Source: Fervidobacterium pennivorans (GTDB taxonomy: Bacteria; Thermotogota; Thermotogae; Thermotogales; Fervidobacteriaceae). Taken from it: a DNA stretch of 64,000 nt. The translations under genes and the position numbers were made by a program. How positions within the stretch are numbered: the stretch's first letter is position 1; every line of letters starts with the position of its first letter. The notes under the pieces were generated by a model. The model was given only the letters and a program-made list of their open reading frames with translations. It had not been told where the DNA came from and ran no database searches. Of the stretch, positions 17,348 to 27,326 are shown in pieces. Location: positions 372,001-436,000 of the forward strand of contig NZ_CP011393.1 in the NCBI RefSeq assembly GCF_001644665.1, written 5' to 3'.

Positions 17348-18652
17348 TTATTTCACAATTCCTAAGATTATCGGTTTGTGTTCAGGTTTCTTGTCACTGA
17401 ATTTGTAACTTTCCGAGAGCAATTTTAATGCAGATTCTACATCGCTTTTTTCAGAGATATACAGTTTTGCAATAGGTTCACCTTTTTTCGTGTAATCGCC
17501 GAGTTTTTTGAGTATTTCGATACCAACACGGTAATCGATAGTGTCTTCTTTCGTCTTTCTTCCTGCACCAAGGTAGTTCGAAGCGATGCCTATTTTTTCG
17601 GTATCTATAGCTGTGATGTATCCGTCTTGCGTTGCAATGAAATCTACTGTTTTATCGGTCATGGGCAGAATTTCTGTTGGTCTGTCGACAACCTCTGGAT
17701 TGCCACCTTGGTATTCAACAAGTTGTCTGAACTTTTCAAGTGCTTTTCCGCTTTCTAAAGCTTCTTTAGCCATCGCAAGGCATTCTTCAAAGCTACCTTT
17801 CTCAGCAAGATGACACATCCAAGCAGCTAAATTTAGACACAGTTCTGTGAAATCTTCAGGACCTCTTCCTTTTAACGTTTCTATCGCTTCAAGCACTTCG
17901 AGGGAATTACCAACCATCTTTCCAAGTGGCACGTCCATGTTTGTGAGGACAGCTACAGCTTTTTTTCCATGTGCCTTTGCTATTCCAACCATTGCTTCAG
18001 CGAGTTCAGTCGCCTGCTCTAATGTTTTCATGAAAGCACCGCTACCTACCTTGACATCGAGCACGTAACCGTCTGCGCCACCTGCGAGTTTCTTGCTCAT
18101 GATACTTGAGGCGATGAGCGATACTTCATCAACAGTTGCTGTCGCATCACGGAGAGCGTATATCTTCTTGTCGGCCGGAACAAGGTTCGCTGTTTGCCCA
18201 ACTATCGCGATACCAATTTTTCTCACGTTTTCAAAAAACTCTTCCTCTGATAGGGAGGTGCGAAAACCCGGTATCGATTCGAGTTTATCTATCGTTCCCC
18301 CCGTGTGACCAAGAGCCCTACCAGACATCTTTGCAACAGGCACACCAAGTGAAGCAACGATAGGTCCAACAACAAGTGTCGTTTTATCTCCCACACCACC
18401 AGTCGAGTGCTTGTCTATCTTTATCCCAGGGATAGAAGAGAGGTCGATCCTATCACCCGAGTCTGCCATAACTTCTGTTAAAATAGCGCGTTCTTCTGGG
18501 TCCATGTGGCGGAAGTAAATCGCCATGAGGAATGCAGCCATCTGATAATCCGGAATTTCGCCTTTTACATAGCCATTAACCATGAACTCTATTTCTTCTT
18601 TCGAAAGTTTTCCTCCGTTTCGCTTTTTGAGGATGATATCGTAAGCTCTCAT
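17348..18652 (-). CDS. pdp: Pyrimidine-nucleoside (thymidine) phosphorylase
   Basis: 434 residues. The phosphate loop and active-site blocks KHSTGGVGDKTTLVV, KMSGRALGHTGGTIDKLE and the ALRDATATV segment are those of the DeoA/Pdp family. The C-terminal alpha/beta domain ends in the IAKLY swivel region. It splits thymidine, uridine or deoxyuridine to base and (deoxy)ribose-1-phosphate. It follows the histidine kinase gene by 23 bp and is probably in the same transcript. That is an unusual partner for a two-component system, while the pairing with tdk elsewhere in the window points to active nucleoside salvage. Confidence 0.94.
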   Translation of the reverse strand: MRAYDIILKKRNGGKLSKEEIEFMVNGYVKGEIPDYQMAAFLMAIYFRHMDPEERAILTEVMADSGDRIDLSSIPGIKIDKHSTGGVGDKTTLVVGPIVASLGVPVAKMSGRALGHTGGTIDKLESIPGFRTSLSEEEFFENVRKIGIAIVGQTANLVPADKKIYALRDATATVDEVSLIASSIMSKKLAGGADGYVLDVKVGSGAFMKTLEQATELAEAMVGIAKAHGKKAVAVLTNMDVPLGKMVGNSLEVLEAIETLKGRGPEDFTELCLNLAAWMCHLAEKGSFEECLAMAKEALESGKALEKFRQLVEYQGGNPEVVDRPTEILPMTDKTVDFIATQDGYITAIDTEKIGIASNYLGAGRKTKEDTIDYRVGIEILKKLGDYTKKGEPIAKLYISEKSDVESALKLLSESYKFSDKKPEHKPIILGIVK

Positions 18653-18675
18653 TTCCTACCGCCTCCAAATGTAAG

Positions 18676-19968
18676 TCAGTTACCTACTTTTTGTTTATCC
18701 GTTGTTTCAGACGGTTTCTCTTCTTCTTTGTATTTATCGAAAAACACCTTGAAAGTGGTGCCCTCACCAACTTTACTTTCAAACGTAATGGTTGCATTGT
18801 GGCGTTCAGCAATCGTTTTTACAATTGAAAGTCCAAGCCCTGTTCCTCCAACTTTTCTGCTTCTTGCCTTGTCGACACGGTAGAACCTTTCAAACAATCT
18901 CTTTTGTGCATCTTCTGGGATACCAGGACCTGTATCTTTTACCTCAAAGACGATTTTTCCTTCTTTTTCATAACACCTTGCGATAACTCTCTTTTCACCA
19001 GACTCTTTGGTAGATGTATATTTCACAGCGTTATCGACAAGGTTTAGAACCATTTGGACAAGTCTGTCAAAATCTCCCCAGACGACTTTTGGCTCATCGC
19101 ACTCCATGTCAAGCTCCACTCCATAATCATGAGCGAGTGGCTCAACGATGCTGTAAACCCTATCCATTACCTGACACATTTCAACAGGCGCAAAGTTGAA
19201 TTTAGTATCGCCAGATTCGAGCTTTTCTAAATCAAGTAAGTCGTTGATTAATCTTGTCATTCGGGCAGATTCGCTCTCTATTACATTAAGGAACTTCCTG
19301 ACGAGTTCTTTGTTCGAAAGGTCGTCTTCAAGGAGCGCTTCGGCATACCCGTGGATAGAAGTTAGTGGTGTTCTGAGCTCGTGGGAAACATTTGAGATGA
19401 ATTCTCTCCTTAATTTATCAAGTTGTTTCTCTTTCGTTGTGTCGTGCAAGACTATAATGTAACGTTCGCTTTCTTCGTCGAATTTTATCGGCACAACCTT
19501 TGCATCGTAATAACGGGGTTCGGCATCTACAACTAAAGACACATCCGCACTCTGTATTTCTCCTGTCTCAAGTGCCCTCTCGAATAATTCAAGTAGATGG
19601 TAGTTCTCGATGATATCATAGACCCTTCTACCCTCGATACCGGGGCGTGTGATATCTCGTGCGGCAATGTTGGCGAATGTTACAACACCATCGCCTCGCA
19701 CTATTATTATTGGGTCAGTGATGTTATTTAGGATTGTAAATATATTGCGTCTTTCACGCTCAGTCTCGGTAATTCTCTTTTCCAATTCTTCTAATTTTTT
19801 CCTCAAGCGCTCATAAACGTATAGGGGAGGAGTACCCGCCTCCTCTCCTATACTTAAAGCTATTTTATCCAAGTATTTCGCGTATGTTCTTTCGTTCCTT
19901 CTTGCTAAGCTGTAAAGAATTGCAAAAGTAACGGCAAGGATGATACTAACAATCGTGGCAATTACCAT
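18676..19968 (-). CDS. PhoR-like membrane sensor histidine kinase
   Basis: 430 residues. One membrane segment (about 2-22) is followed by a coiled coil (50-80), a PAS domain (about 75-180, ITDPIIIVRGDGVVTFAN), then HisKA with phospho-acceptor H196 (ISNVSHELRTPLTSIHGY). The HATPase domain has LNLVDNAVKYT (N box), VKDTGPGIPE (G1) and GGTGLGLSIVK (G2). There is almost no periplasmic domain, so the signal is probably cytoplasmic or in the membrane. It sits 4 bp after the response regulator gene, a clear cognate pair. The architecture matches PhoR, but no phosphate genes are nearby. Confidence 0.92.
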   Translation of the reverse strand: MVIATIVSIILAVTFAILYSLARRNERTYAKYLDKIALSIGEEAGTPPLYVYERLRKKLEELEKRITETERERRNIFTILNNITDPIIIVRGDGVVTFANIAARDITRPGIEGRRVYDIIENYHLLELFERALETGEIQSADVSLVVDAEPRYYDAKVVPIKFDEESERYIIVLHDTTKEKQLDKLRREFISNVSHELRTPLTSIHGYAEALLEDDLSNKELVRKFLNVIESESARMTRLINDLLDLEKLESGDTKFNFAPVEMCQVMDRVYSIVEPLAHDYGVELDMECDEPKVVWGDFDRLVQMVLNLVDNAVKYTSTKESGEKRVIARCYEKEGKIVFEVKDTGPGIPEDAQKRLFERFYRVDKARSRKVGGTGLGLSIVKTIAERHNATITFESKVGEGTTFKVFFDKYKEEEKPSETTDKQKVGN

Positions 19969-19972
19969 CTAC

Positions 19973-20695
19973 TTATTGTTCTTCCTTTCCAGGATCTCTA
20001 AATTTGTATCCTTTTCCACGCACAGTTACGACATACCTTGGATTTGAAGGATCTTCCTCAATTTTTGTTCTCAACCTTCTGATGTGTACGTCGACGGTTC
20101 TTGTATCACCGAAGTAATCGTAACCCCAAAGTTTGTCAAGAAGTACATCTCTTGAAAAGACCTTTCCTTCGTTTTCGGCAAGGAATCTGAGTAAGTCAAA
20201 TTCAAGTGGTGTAAGGCTAACTTTCTTACCCTTTACCCTAACTTCGTATTTGTCGATATCGATTTCGAGGTCTTTTGCAACTATTTTCTTTGGTTTTTCT
20301 TCTTTTACAACATTTCCAAGTTGCGTCCTTCTGAAGACTGCTCTAATTCTTGCAAGGAGCTCCCTTATGCTGAACGGTTTAACTATGTAGTCGTCCGCGC
20401 CAAGTTCCAACCCGAGCACTTTGTCGAATTCTTCTCCCTTTGCACTAAGGAATATTACAGGGGTTAGTTTGTGTTTTTCCGTTGCACGAATGTGTCTTAC
20501 GAATTCAAAACCATCCATGTTTGGAAGCATGATGTCAACGATAAACATGTCCACGTCTTTGTCTTTGAGCTCTTGTAACGCTTTTTCGGCATCTTCCACT
20601 GGAATGACTTCGTATCCCTCTTTTTGTAAAGTGAAGCTAACCAATTCGAGAATCTCTGGCTGGTCGTCGATAACCATAATCGTCTTTTTTGCCAT
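19973..20695 (-). CDS. PhoB/OmpR-family response regulator
   Basis: 240 residues behind AGGAGGG. The receiver domain has the acidic pair in MVIDDQPE, phospho-acceptor D54 (FIVDIMLPN), a serine at the switch position and K in DDYIVKPFS. The winged-helix DNA-binding domain spans about 130-235 (LTPLEFDLLRFLAENEGKVFSRDVLLDKLWG, RTVDVHIRRLR, VTVRGKGYKF). It acts with the adjacent kinase. Promoter with an 18-bp spacer just upstream. Confidence 0.93.
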   Translation of the reverse strand: MAKKTIMVIDDQPEILELVSFTLQKEGYEVIPVEDAEKALQELKDKDVDMFIVDIMLPNMDGFEFVRHIRATEKHKLTPVIFLSAKGEEFDKVLGLELGADDYIVKPFSIRELLARIRAVFRRTQLGNVVKEEKPKKIVAKDLEIDIDKYEVRVKGKKVSLTPLEFDLLRFLAENEGKVFSRDVLLDKLWGYDYFGDTRTVDVHIRRLRTKIEEDPSNPRYVVTVRGKGYKFRDPGKEEQ

Positions 20696-20733
20696 ACTTT
20701 TCCCTCCTTAAAATGATATTGAATTTCTTTAAG

Positions 20734-20763
20734 ATTATACCACAAACGTTTACCTTCTGTAAA
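20734..20763 (-). promoter_or_regulatory. Promoter of the response regulator-kinase-pdp operon
   Basis: TTTACA and TATAAT on the minus strand, 18-bp spacer. Confidence 0.75.
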
Positions 20764-20823
20764 GAGTTTTTTTATACCGTTGAGTTAAGTTTAAATGTTA
20801 CATTGTTACAATGGTTAATAAAT

Positions 20824-20851
20824 AAAAAAGCCCTGCGTTAAAGTGCAGGGC
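20824..20851 (-). terminator. Terminator after the outer-membrane barrel gene
   Basis: On the minus strand the 7-bp stem GCCCTGC/GCAGGGC has an 8-nt loop and is followed by TTTTTTATTT. Confidence 0.9.
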
Positions 20852-20902
20852 AAATTACAAAGTTTTAATGAGCAGGAAAAATTCAGCTTGAACTTGGCAA
20901 AC

Positions 20903-22426
20903 TTAGAAAGTATTTTTGTAATTAACTGAGAGGAAGTATTTATCGAAATCGATTGTTTTGTAAAACACAGTGAAGTTCTGCCATGTCAGTTTCAGTGAAA
21001 AGATGTTGTAACTTTTCTCCCCAGCCTTAGGTGGTGTTGTTGCACCGGGCTCTGAAACGTTTCCCGGCCAAGAATCCCAGAACCATTTCCACCTTATCGT
21101 TCCGTTATCGTCTACCAAGCCTTTAGTCAAAAGGTTGTACATGACTTGGAAGTCTGCACCGAGTAGGTTACCTTCTAAACCAAATGAAAACATCTTTGCA
21201 TCAGGTCCGTAGATAAAACCAAGTGGGTAGTCAAACATGAATCGACCACCTGGGTTGTTCTCTAAATCAAAGTGCCGAACATTTATTCTCAAATACGGCA
21301 GATAATTTGTCACATACATCCATTCAGATGTTTCAGCGTATTCGAACCACAGATTAATACCCCTGAGTTTTATTTTAGCACCGATATCATACGCGGATGC
21401 TCCGGGTTTGTAACCGTAACCTACCTCCGTTGGTCCTTCGATGTCGTCAAGAACGTATTCTCCATACAAATTTATAGGATTCCAATTTAGTGTAAAATCA
21501 ACACTACCGGTAACGTTTCTGTAACCTTCTCCGTACGTGTTATGGTAAATAAGTATAGGGTTCAAGTCTATTAAGTCCAGGTGTTTACCACCGACGATGT
21601 TGAGCTCTCCAAATCCCACCCTCAAATTGACATCTCCATACGTGTTGTAAAAATCCAACCTGTGTGCAATTATCCATTTTGATGGCTCGTAGAAGTATCT
21701 GCCTGATGTGTGTTGATCAGAGTAGTGTGTTTGAATGTGGTATTCGTTAGGAGAAAGTAGAGGGTAAGATGTTATTGCATGGAATGTGTAAGTCATGCCT
21801 GGGAATCTTATCGCAAATGTTGCGTTGTCTTGGTAAGTTGTTGGAGAGATGTGGACTGGAAATTTTGCATCTCCCCATTTCAATGGAAACCGTCCAACTG
21901 CGAAAAATAGTCGCTCATTAGCATAGTAGATGTATCCTATGGTTGGGAAATTTAAGTCTACGGAAAGTTTGCTCATATCAAGGGGATTAAGGAGATTGAA
22001 CGGTAAATTATTACCATCTGAAAGTGTCAGCAACGTGTTTCTGTATTCTTTTTTCAATGGCAGTTCAAGGTAAAATCCCATGTTCCCAGTTGTGTAGTCG
22101 AAGATAAGGTTCAAAAAAGGTGGTATTTCTTCGGGCAAGTAAAAGATGTTCTGGGCAGGGTTCGCCGGAACTCCCCACCAACCAGCATCTTTGGTCACTA
22201 TGGTATTCGACCAATTTGCTGTGTAGAGTGAGAAGTTTAGTTCCAGGCGTGTTTGTGCAATTACTGACGGATTTCCAAGCCACAGCTCAGGTACAGGGTA
22301 CGCACCCGTTAAGTTGGGTTGGACTTCGTTTGGAATCAAGATATGGGAAAAAGCTGTCGGTAATAATAGGAAAGTTACAAGGACAATGGTTGTAATTTTT
22401 AATGTCTTAAATCCTTCTGAAAGCAT
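20903..22426 (-). CDS. Outer-membrane beta-barrel protein, possibly Wzi-like
   Basis: 507 residues from the ATG at 22426, six nt after GGAGGCGG. The N-terminal signal peptide is visible (TTIVLVTFLLLPTAFS). The body alternates short aromatic strands (WSNTIVTK, FYLELPL, RLFFAVGRFPLKWG) with turns, and the last residue is Phe (VNYKNTF), the usual signal for outer-membrane insertion. LGRFPLKWG, LNPILIYHNTYGEG and INLYGEYVLDDI recall the Wzi capsule-assembly barrel family. That assignment is tentative; a Thermotogota toga porin is the alternative. The start overlaps the preceding gene by 20 bp, so translation is probably coupled. Confidence 0.65.
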   Translation of the reverse strand: MLSEGFKTLKITTIVLVTFLLLPTAFSHILIPNEVQPNLTGAYPVPELWLGNPSVIAQTRLELNFSLYTANWSNTIVTKDAGWWGVPANPAQNIFYLPEEIPPFLNLIFDYTTGNMGFYLELPLKKEYRNTLLTLSDGNNLPFNLLNPLDMSKLSVDLNFPTIGYIYYANERLFFAVGRFPLKWGDAKFPVHISPTTYQDNATFAIRFPGMTYTFHAITSYPLLSPNEYHIQTHYSDQHTSGRYFYEPSKWIIAHRLDFYNTYGDVNLRVGFGELNIVGGKHLDLIDLNPILIYHNTYGEGYRNVTGSVDFTLNWNPINLYGEYVLDDIEGPTEVGYGYKPGASAYDIGAKIKLRGINLWFEYAETSEWMYVTNYLPYLRINVRHFDLENNPGGRFMFDYPLGFIYGPDAKMFSFGLEGNLLGADFQVMYNLLTKGLVDDNGTIRWKWFWDSWPGNVSEPGATTPPKAGEKSYNIFSLKLTWQNFTVFYKTIDFDKYFLSVNYKNTF

Positions 22427-23015
22427 CGAGGACCGCCTCCGCAACGGCTCTTTCAAAACTACCTTCGATGACAGCTGTTCCGATTATGCTTTCTTCCACG
22501 TTATTGTATTGTTTTGTTATATGCACAAGCACATACTTTTTGCCAACAAAATAAACTTCAGCAATGTCATCGAAAGAAAGTGCGAAGTCATGGATTTCCG
22601 AAAGTGCATTCAGTACTGCGTTGCCAATAACCTTAGGAATATTTCTCGATGTCTTGGGACCTACGGATTCACCGTAAAATTCTTCTTCTCCGTGTTCTAT
22701 TGTGACCGTTACGCGAATGTTTCTTTCATCGATATGTTCGACCTTCAAACTGGATATCTGATACGGAAGAACCTTTTGAGTCTTGACATCAGATTCAACT
22801 TGTGCAATAGAGATGATTTTTCTATCAAGTCTTATCCCCGTACTTGCAAGTACAACGGTTTCGATATCCCTCACAAGCTGTTTGGGACTTTTGTCACTTG
22901 TTGTAATCACATGGATTTCATGTAGTCCAGCTCCATCACCAACAACTTTGACTGCCTTCACCCCTGGGACTTTAGATATTAACTCCTCAATTTTAACAGC
23001 ATCTACCACAGGCAT
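22407..23015 (-). CDS. Conserved-looking cytoplasmic protein of unknown function
   Basis: 202 residues, ATG behind AATGGGGGGAT. There is no signal or membrane segment. The N-terminal half reads as a small alpha/beta domain (EELISKVPGVKAVKVVGDG, VRDIETVVLASTGIRLDRK). The second half has a repeated strand-helix pattern with GEEEFYGESVGPKTSRNIPK and two alanine-rich helices (IGNAVLNALSEI, AVAEAVLDAF) after parallel strands, so it may be an internal duplication. I do not recognise the family. It is cotranscribed and overlapping with the outer-membrane barrel gene, under an extended -10 promoter at 23060. Confidence 0.6.
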   Translation of the reverse strand: MPVVDAVKIEELISKVPGVKAVKVVGDGAGLHEIHVITTSDKSPKQLVRDIETVVLASTGIRLDRKIISIAQVESDVKTQKVLPYQISSLKVEHIDERNIRVTVTIEHGEEEFYGESVGPKTSRNIPKVIGNAVLNALSEIHDFALSFDDIAEVYFVGKKYVLVHITKQYNNVEESIIGTAVIEGSFERAVAEAVLDAFRRI

Positions 23016-23059
23016 AATATCCCCCCATTCTGGGATAGCATTCTAAACATCTCAATTGA

Positions 23060-23065
23060 ATTATA
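23060..23065 (-). promoter_or_regulatory. Extended -10 promoter of the unknown/barrel operon
   Basis: Minus strand TGTGATATAAT contains TATAAT with the TG extension; no good -35 box was seen. Confidence 0.6.
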
Positions 23066-23121
23066 TCACAATCTTTACTAAAAGATGCTAAAGTTTTTTA
23101 ACCTTTCATACGATTTGCTTC

Positions 23122-23150
23122 TTGCTATTTTTCTGGAAAATTGTTAAACT
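23122..23150 (+). promoter_or_regulatory. Probable promoter of hslO
   Basis: TTGCTA and TAAACT with a 17-bp spacer, about 50 bp upstream of the start. Confidence 0.5.
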
Positions 23151-23202
23151 TATGATAAGCAATGCAAAAAAGCAAGGTAATGGTGTTAATGGAGGTGAAA
23201 TC

Positions 23203-24075
23203 ATGGCTAGATTAATCTATGGAACCGCTTACAGAGGGATGATTAGGTTTTCAATAACTGATTCAAAAGATGTTGTACATGAACTTAGAGAAAGGCACAA
23301 GCTTTCGTATTTGCCAACCGTTGTGCTTGGAAGGTTAGTCACTGCTTCAATACTAGTTATCCCTTGGCTTGGAGAAATGGAGACTATAACGTTTGTGATT
23401 AGTAGTACAGGACCTGCAGGTAATGTCGTCGCCCAATCAACATGGAAGGGAACTGTTAGAGGATACATAACAAATACGAAGTTCGAGCTGGAAAAGAACG
23501 AATTTGGCAAGTTCGACGTTAAAGGTGCTATTGTTGGAGGCGATTTGACTGTTGTAAGGGATGTAGGGCTTAAGACACCCCTGGTATCCAAAGTGCCAAT
23601 CGTGTCTGGTGAGATTGCCGAGGATATCGCTTATTATTACGCAAAGTCTGAACAAATTCCATCTGCTTTTGCTCTTGGAGTGTTGATGGACAAAGATGGT
23701 GTTGCAAAAGCTGGTGGACTCGCGATTCAGATTTTGGATAAGAGCATTTCTGAGGAAATTGTGTCAGGAATTGAGAAAAGGTTAAATGGATTTGCCATCA
23801 CCAGTTATTTGGGGGAAAAGAGTTTGGAAGATATTGCAAAATACGTGCTTGGAACTGAGGAATTGTTAGTTGAAGAGATGAACGTTGTTTTCAAATGCTT
23901 GTGTAGTAGGAAAAAGGCGTTCGAATCCCTGAAGGTGTTGGACCTAAGCGATTTGAACGAGATGCTTGGAGAAGGGAAAGCAGAAGTTACTTGCAAATGG
24001 TGTTCGACAACTTATACGTTCGAACCGGAAGAGATTAAGGTTGTGATTGAGGAAAAGAAAAAATTGGTGAATTAA
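23203..24075 (+). CDS. hslO: Redox-regulated chaperone Hsp33
   Basis: 290 residues from the ATG at 23203 behind GGAGGTGA; the frame upstream to 23122 crosses the promoter and is rejected. The N-terminal substrate-binding domain has the family YLPTVVLGRLVTASIL and GPAGNVVAQ blocks. The C-terminal switch has the four zinc cysteines as FKCLC and CKWC, separated by about 30 residues. Hsp33 is silent when reduced with zinc bound and becomes a holdase when the cysteines are oxidised, protecting an anaerobe from oxidative unfolding. It is a single gene with its own promoter and a terminator. Confidence 0.95.
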   Translation: MARLIYGTAYRGMIRFSITDSKDVVHELRERHKLSYLPTVVLGRLVTASILVIPWLGEMETITFVISSTGPAGNVVAQSTWKGTVRGYITNTKFELEKNEFGKFDVKGAIVGGDLTVVRDVGLKTPLVSKVPIVSGEIAEDIAYYYAKSEQIPSAFALGVLMDKDGVAKAGGLAIQILDKSISEEIVSGIEKRLNGFAITSYLGEKSLEDIAKYVLGTEELLVEEMNVVFKCLCSRKKAFESLKVLDLSDLNEMLGEGKAEVTCKWCSTTYTFEPEEIKVVIEEKKKLVN

Positions 24076-24093
24076 AAGGACATAATGAATAAT

Positions 24094-24132
24094 AAAAAGA
24101 CAGGAGCGTGTTTTACAAATCCTGCCTTTTTT
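24094..24132. terminator. Bidirectional terminator between hslO and the CapD-like gene
   Basis: The 12-bp stem AAAAAGACAGGA/TCCTGCCTTTTT has one mismatch and a 14-nt loop, with T's on both sense strands. Confidence 0.75.
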
Positions 24133-24144
24133 ATTTCTTAGCCA

Positions 24145-26016
24145 TTATTCGCCGCGGCTTACTACATTCACAATCTTTTGCAATAAGTCGACTGCTTCTT
24201 TTTCTTTTCCTGAAATGTAAAGTTCCATGGATTTTTTGACTATACTTTCTATCTCATCTGAGTTTAAAGCAATTTGAGTATACCTGACGCGGGAAATTTT
24301 GGGATGGTCTGTTGGTTCTGGTTTTTCAAAGTCGTAGAATAACTCTTCTTCTAATTTTTCACCAGGCACAGCGCCTGTGTAAATTACCGGTATGTCCGGT
24401 TTTCCCATAAGCTTTGCCAATGTTTTTGCCACCTTTTCGACAGGGATCTGCTCACCCATGTCCAGCACGTAAAGTTCTCTTTTGCTGGAAAAAGCGCCGG
24501 CCTGTATGACCAAAGAGACGGCTTCCGGTATACTCATCCAGTAGCGTTTCATCCTTGGGTCGGTTATTGTCAATGGACCACCTTTTTCAATTTGCTTTTT
24601 GAATTTCCACAACACGCTTCCTCGACTACCTATAACATTTCCGAAACGCACGATTGCGATACGTGTACTGCACGTTTCTGGAATTGTCAAAAGATAAAGT
24701 TCTGCAATCCGTTTGCTAAGTCCCATGTAAGAAGTTGGATGGACAGCCTTATCTGTAGAGATGAAGACGAATCTCTCGACATCGTATTTGCACGAAAGTT
24801 TCACTAAGTTTATTGTGCCAAGAGCGTTAACCCTCAACGCCTCGTAAAGATTTGTTTGCATGAAAAATACGTGCTTGTGGGCTGCCGCGTGAAATACAAT
24901 CTGAGGATTATAACTTGAAAAGACTTGGTCCATGAATTTTTCATCTGTAACATCAGCAATGACAGGAATTAGTTCAAAAACCGTCGTTTTTTCTTTAAGT
25001 TCGTTGTATATTTCGTATATGCTGTTCTCACCTCGACCGAGTAAGATGAGCCTTTTCGGTGAGAAATTTGCAACTTGCCTTGCGATTTCTGAACCGATAC
25101 TTCCACCTGCACCTGTAATCAAAACTGTCCTTCCTGATATGTATCCACTTATTGAATTAAGGTCAACTGTGACAGGTTCCCTTCCGATGATATCTTGGAT
25201 AGAAATCTCCCTAAGGTCCGCAATCGTTGGTTCTCTATCAAGCAATTGAGAGATTGGGGGGAACGTTTTTACTGTTACATGTTTTCCGCTGACTTTATCT
25301 GAAACTCTTTCGATGAGTTCTTTCGATGCCGAAGGAATTGCTATTAATATCTCGTCAAGTTCGAGTTCATCGATGAATTTGTCTATCTCATCGATTGTCC
25401 CAACAACTTTTACATTAGCTATCGTCCTGCGCAATTTTGCAGGATCATCATCAAAAAAAGCAACTACACGACCATAATTTGTGCGCTTTATTTCGTTGAG
25501 TAGTATGACCCCGGCATCGCCAGCACCGACTATACCTATGCGTTTTCCAGAACTTTTGCGAATACCAAGTAAGAATTGATAAGTAGTTCGAGCACTGAAG
25601 AGTAAAAAGTAACCACCAAGGAATGTGAGCATCCCCACAGACCTCGGTAGAACTGTGATTCGTGTAAAGTGTATAAAAATCACCGTTAAAGCGTAGCCTG
25701 TGAAGAGTCCTCTGAGAAGTTTGAGAAATTCAACAGGCTGGGCGTAACGCCAAACGATTTTGTATGTGCCGTTGAAAAGATTGGATAAAGATGTAAACAC
25801 TATCAACATCAAAACACCTGGTGCGTATTTTTGCATTTCTGTAAAGTCGAATCCAAACCTTACAAAAAGAGCGATGGCACCAGACAAGAAAAGTAAGGCA
25901 GTATCTATGAAAAAGAGCCAAAGATTTCTTGAGGATTTTAGAAGCAGTTTGATTTTTGAATATTCAAATGTGTTGGTTCTCTGTGAATTTTCTTTCTTTT
26001 GTGTCTTATTGGTCAA
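24145..26016 (-). CDS. CapD/WbpM-type membrane nucleotide-sugar 4,6-dehydratase
   Basis: 623 residues from a TTG at 26016 whose TTGA overlaps the murA stop; GGAGGTG lies 11 nt upstream. Four N-terminal membrane segments (about 30-145) are followed by a degenerate nucleotide-binding domain ([14 protein letters not shown]). The catalytic SDR domain then has [15 protein letters not shown] and [17 protein letters not shown]. The catalytic tyrosine of short SDRs is replaced by Met in this long form (Ser-Met-Lys type), as expected for the WbpM/PglF group. The reaction is 4,6-dehydration of UDP-GlcNAc or a similar sugar for surface glycans. It is the last gene of the envelope cluster. Confidence 0.9.
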   Translation of the reverse strand: MTNKTQKKENSQRTNTFEYSKIKLLLKSSRNLWLFFIDTALLFLSGAIALFVRFGFDFTEMQKYAPGVLMLIVFTSLSNLFNGTYKIVWRYAQPVEFLKLLRGLFTGYALTVIFIHFTRITVLPRSVGMLTFLGGYFLLFSARTTYQFLLGIRKSSGKRIGIVGAGDAGVILLNEIKRTNYGRVVAFFDDDPAKLRRTIANVKVVGTIDEIDKFIDELELDEILIAIPSASKELIERVSDKVSGKHVTVKTFPPISQLLDREPTIADLREISIQDIIGREPVTVDLNSISGYISGRTVLITGAGGSIGSEIARQVANFSPKRLILLGRGENSIYEIYNELKEKTTVFELIPVIADVTDEKFMDQVFSSYNPQIVFHAAAHKHVFFMQTNLYEALRVNALGTINLVKLSCKYDVERFVFISTDKAVHPTSYMGLSKRIAELYLLTIPETCSTRIAIVRFGNVIGSRGSVLWKFKKQIEKGGPLTITDPRMKRYWMSIPEAVSLVIQAGAFSSKRELYVLDMGEQIPVEKVAKTLAKLMGKPDIPVIYTGAVPGEKLEEELFYDFEKPEPTDHPKISRVRYTQIALNSDEIESIVKKSMELYISGKEKEAVDLLQKIVNVVSRGE

Positions 26017-27284
26017 ATTTCCGGAACACCTCCAGGTACGTATTTGATTTTCGCACCAATTTTCTCGAATTTTTCGATGACATTTTCATAGCCTCTAAAT
26101 ATATGTTCAACCTGAGTAACTTCCGTTGTTCCTTCCGCGGCAAGTCCTGCTATCACCAATGCGGCAGTCGCCCTTAAATCCGTGCCCATCACTGTAGTTC
26201 CTTCTAACTTTTGAACCCCGTTTATGAAAACCGTGTTGTCCTTTATTCTCATATCCGCACCCATTCTAACAAGTTCACCAACATGTGCAAAGCGTGTTTT
26301 GAAAACGTTTTCTGTAACCGTGCTTGAACCATCCGCAAGTGCGAGGTAAACGATTATCTGGGGTTGTAAGTCTGTTGGGAAACCTGGATAAGGTAGCACG
26401 TTGATGTCGCAGCCCTTCCATCGGTTCCAGGATTTGACTTCGACAAAGTCTGTTCCCTTCTTAACAACCGCACCTGTTCTTTCGAGCACAAACCATAACG
26501 CATCAAGGTGTGCTGGATTTACGTTCTTAATAACCCCTTCACCACGTGTCGCAAGGAATGCAATAGCGTACGTACCCGCTTCAATTCTGTCGGGTATAAC
26601 CGTGTGTTCACAACCGTGTAGTTGTTTAACACCTTCAACGACTATCCTACTCGTTCCGGCTCCCGAAATTTTTGCACCCATTTTCTTCAGTAAATCCTGA
26701 AGGTCCACTATTTCCGGTTCCATGGCGGCATTTTCAATAATAGTGACACCAGGTAGTATCGCTGCAGTGCTCATTATGTGTTCTGTGGCGCCGACACTCG
26801 GGAATGGAAGATAGACCGTTACCTCTTCTTGTTTTGTTCCCCGCTTGGCCAATATCTCACCATGGTCATAGGTGACCTCAAAGCCAAGCCTTTTGAGACC
26901 TTCAATGTGGAAATCGACAGGGCGAACACCTATAGCGCAACCACCTGGAAGTGGTGTGCTTGCTTCTCCCATGAGTGCCGCTATTGGTCCAAGGACGTTA
27001 AACGATGCACGCATCTTTCTTACTAAATCGTAAGGCACATGTGTTTGCTGGATAGGTCCAGATATGTGGACTGTGTTTTTATCTTTTTCAAATAACACCT
27101 TTTTACCCGTCGTTCTCAATATATCTATCATCGTTTCAACGTCAGATAAAACGGGTACTTTGTGTAGAACTACCTCCTCCTCGGTTAGAAGTGCAGCAGC
27201 CAACAGAGGAAGCGCAGAATTTTTTGCTCCGGAAATCTCGATTTCTCCTGTTAGCTGCGACCTCTCGACAATTATTGACCCCAT
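26013..27284 (-). CDS. murA: UDP-N-acetylglucosamine 1-carboxyvinyltransferase (MurA)
   Basis: 423 residues with an AAAGGAGAT ribosome site. [20 protein letters not shown] is the N-terminal signature, and the catalytic loop [16 protein letters not shown] has Cys116, the residue attacked by fosfomycin (not the Asp variant). FPTDLQPQ and [15 protein letters not shown] are further family blocks. It makes the first committed peptidoglycan precursor, UDP-GlcNAc-enolpyruvate. Placement between cell-shape genes and a nucleotide-sugar enzyme, with a 4-bp overlap to the latter, ties wall and glycan supply together. Confidence 0.97.
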   Translation of the reverse strand: MGSIIVERSQLTGEIEISGAKNSALPLLAAALLTEEEVVLHKVPVLSDVETMIDILRTTGKKVLFEKDKNTVHISGPIQQTHVPYDLVRKMRASFNVLGPIAALMGEASTPLPGGCAIGVRPVDFHIEGLKRLGFEVTYDHGEILAKRGTKQEEVTVYLPFPSVGATEHIMSTAAILPGVTIIENAAMEPEIVDLQDLLKKMGAKISGAGTSRIVVEGVKQLHGCEHTVIPDRIEAGTYAIAFLATRGEGVIKNVNPAHLDALWFVLERTGAVVKKGTDFVEVKSWNRWKGCDINVLPYPGFPTDLQPQIIVYLALADGSSTVTENVFKTRFAHVGELVRMGADMRIKDNTVFINGVQKLEGTTVMGTDLRATAALVIAGLAAEGTTEVTQVEHIFRGYENVIEKFEKIGAKIKYVPGGVPEI

Positions 27285-27326
27285 TGTTAAATCTCCTTTC
27301 TGTAGCTAAAATACCTGGTGCTTTAC

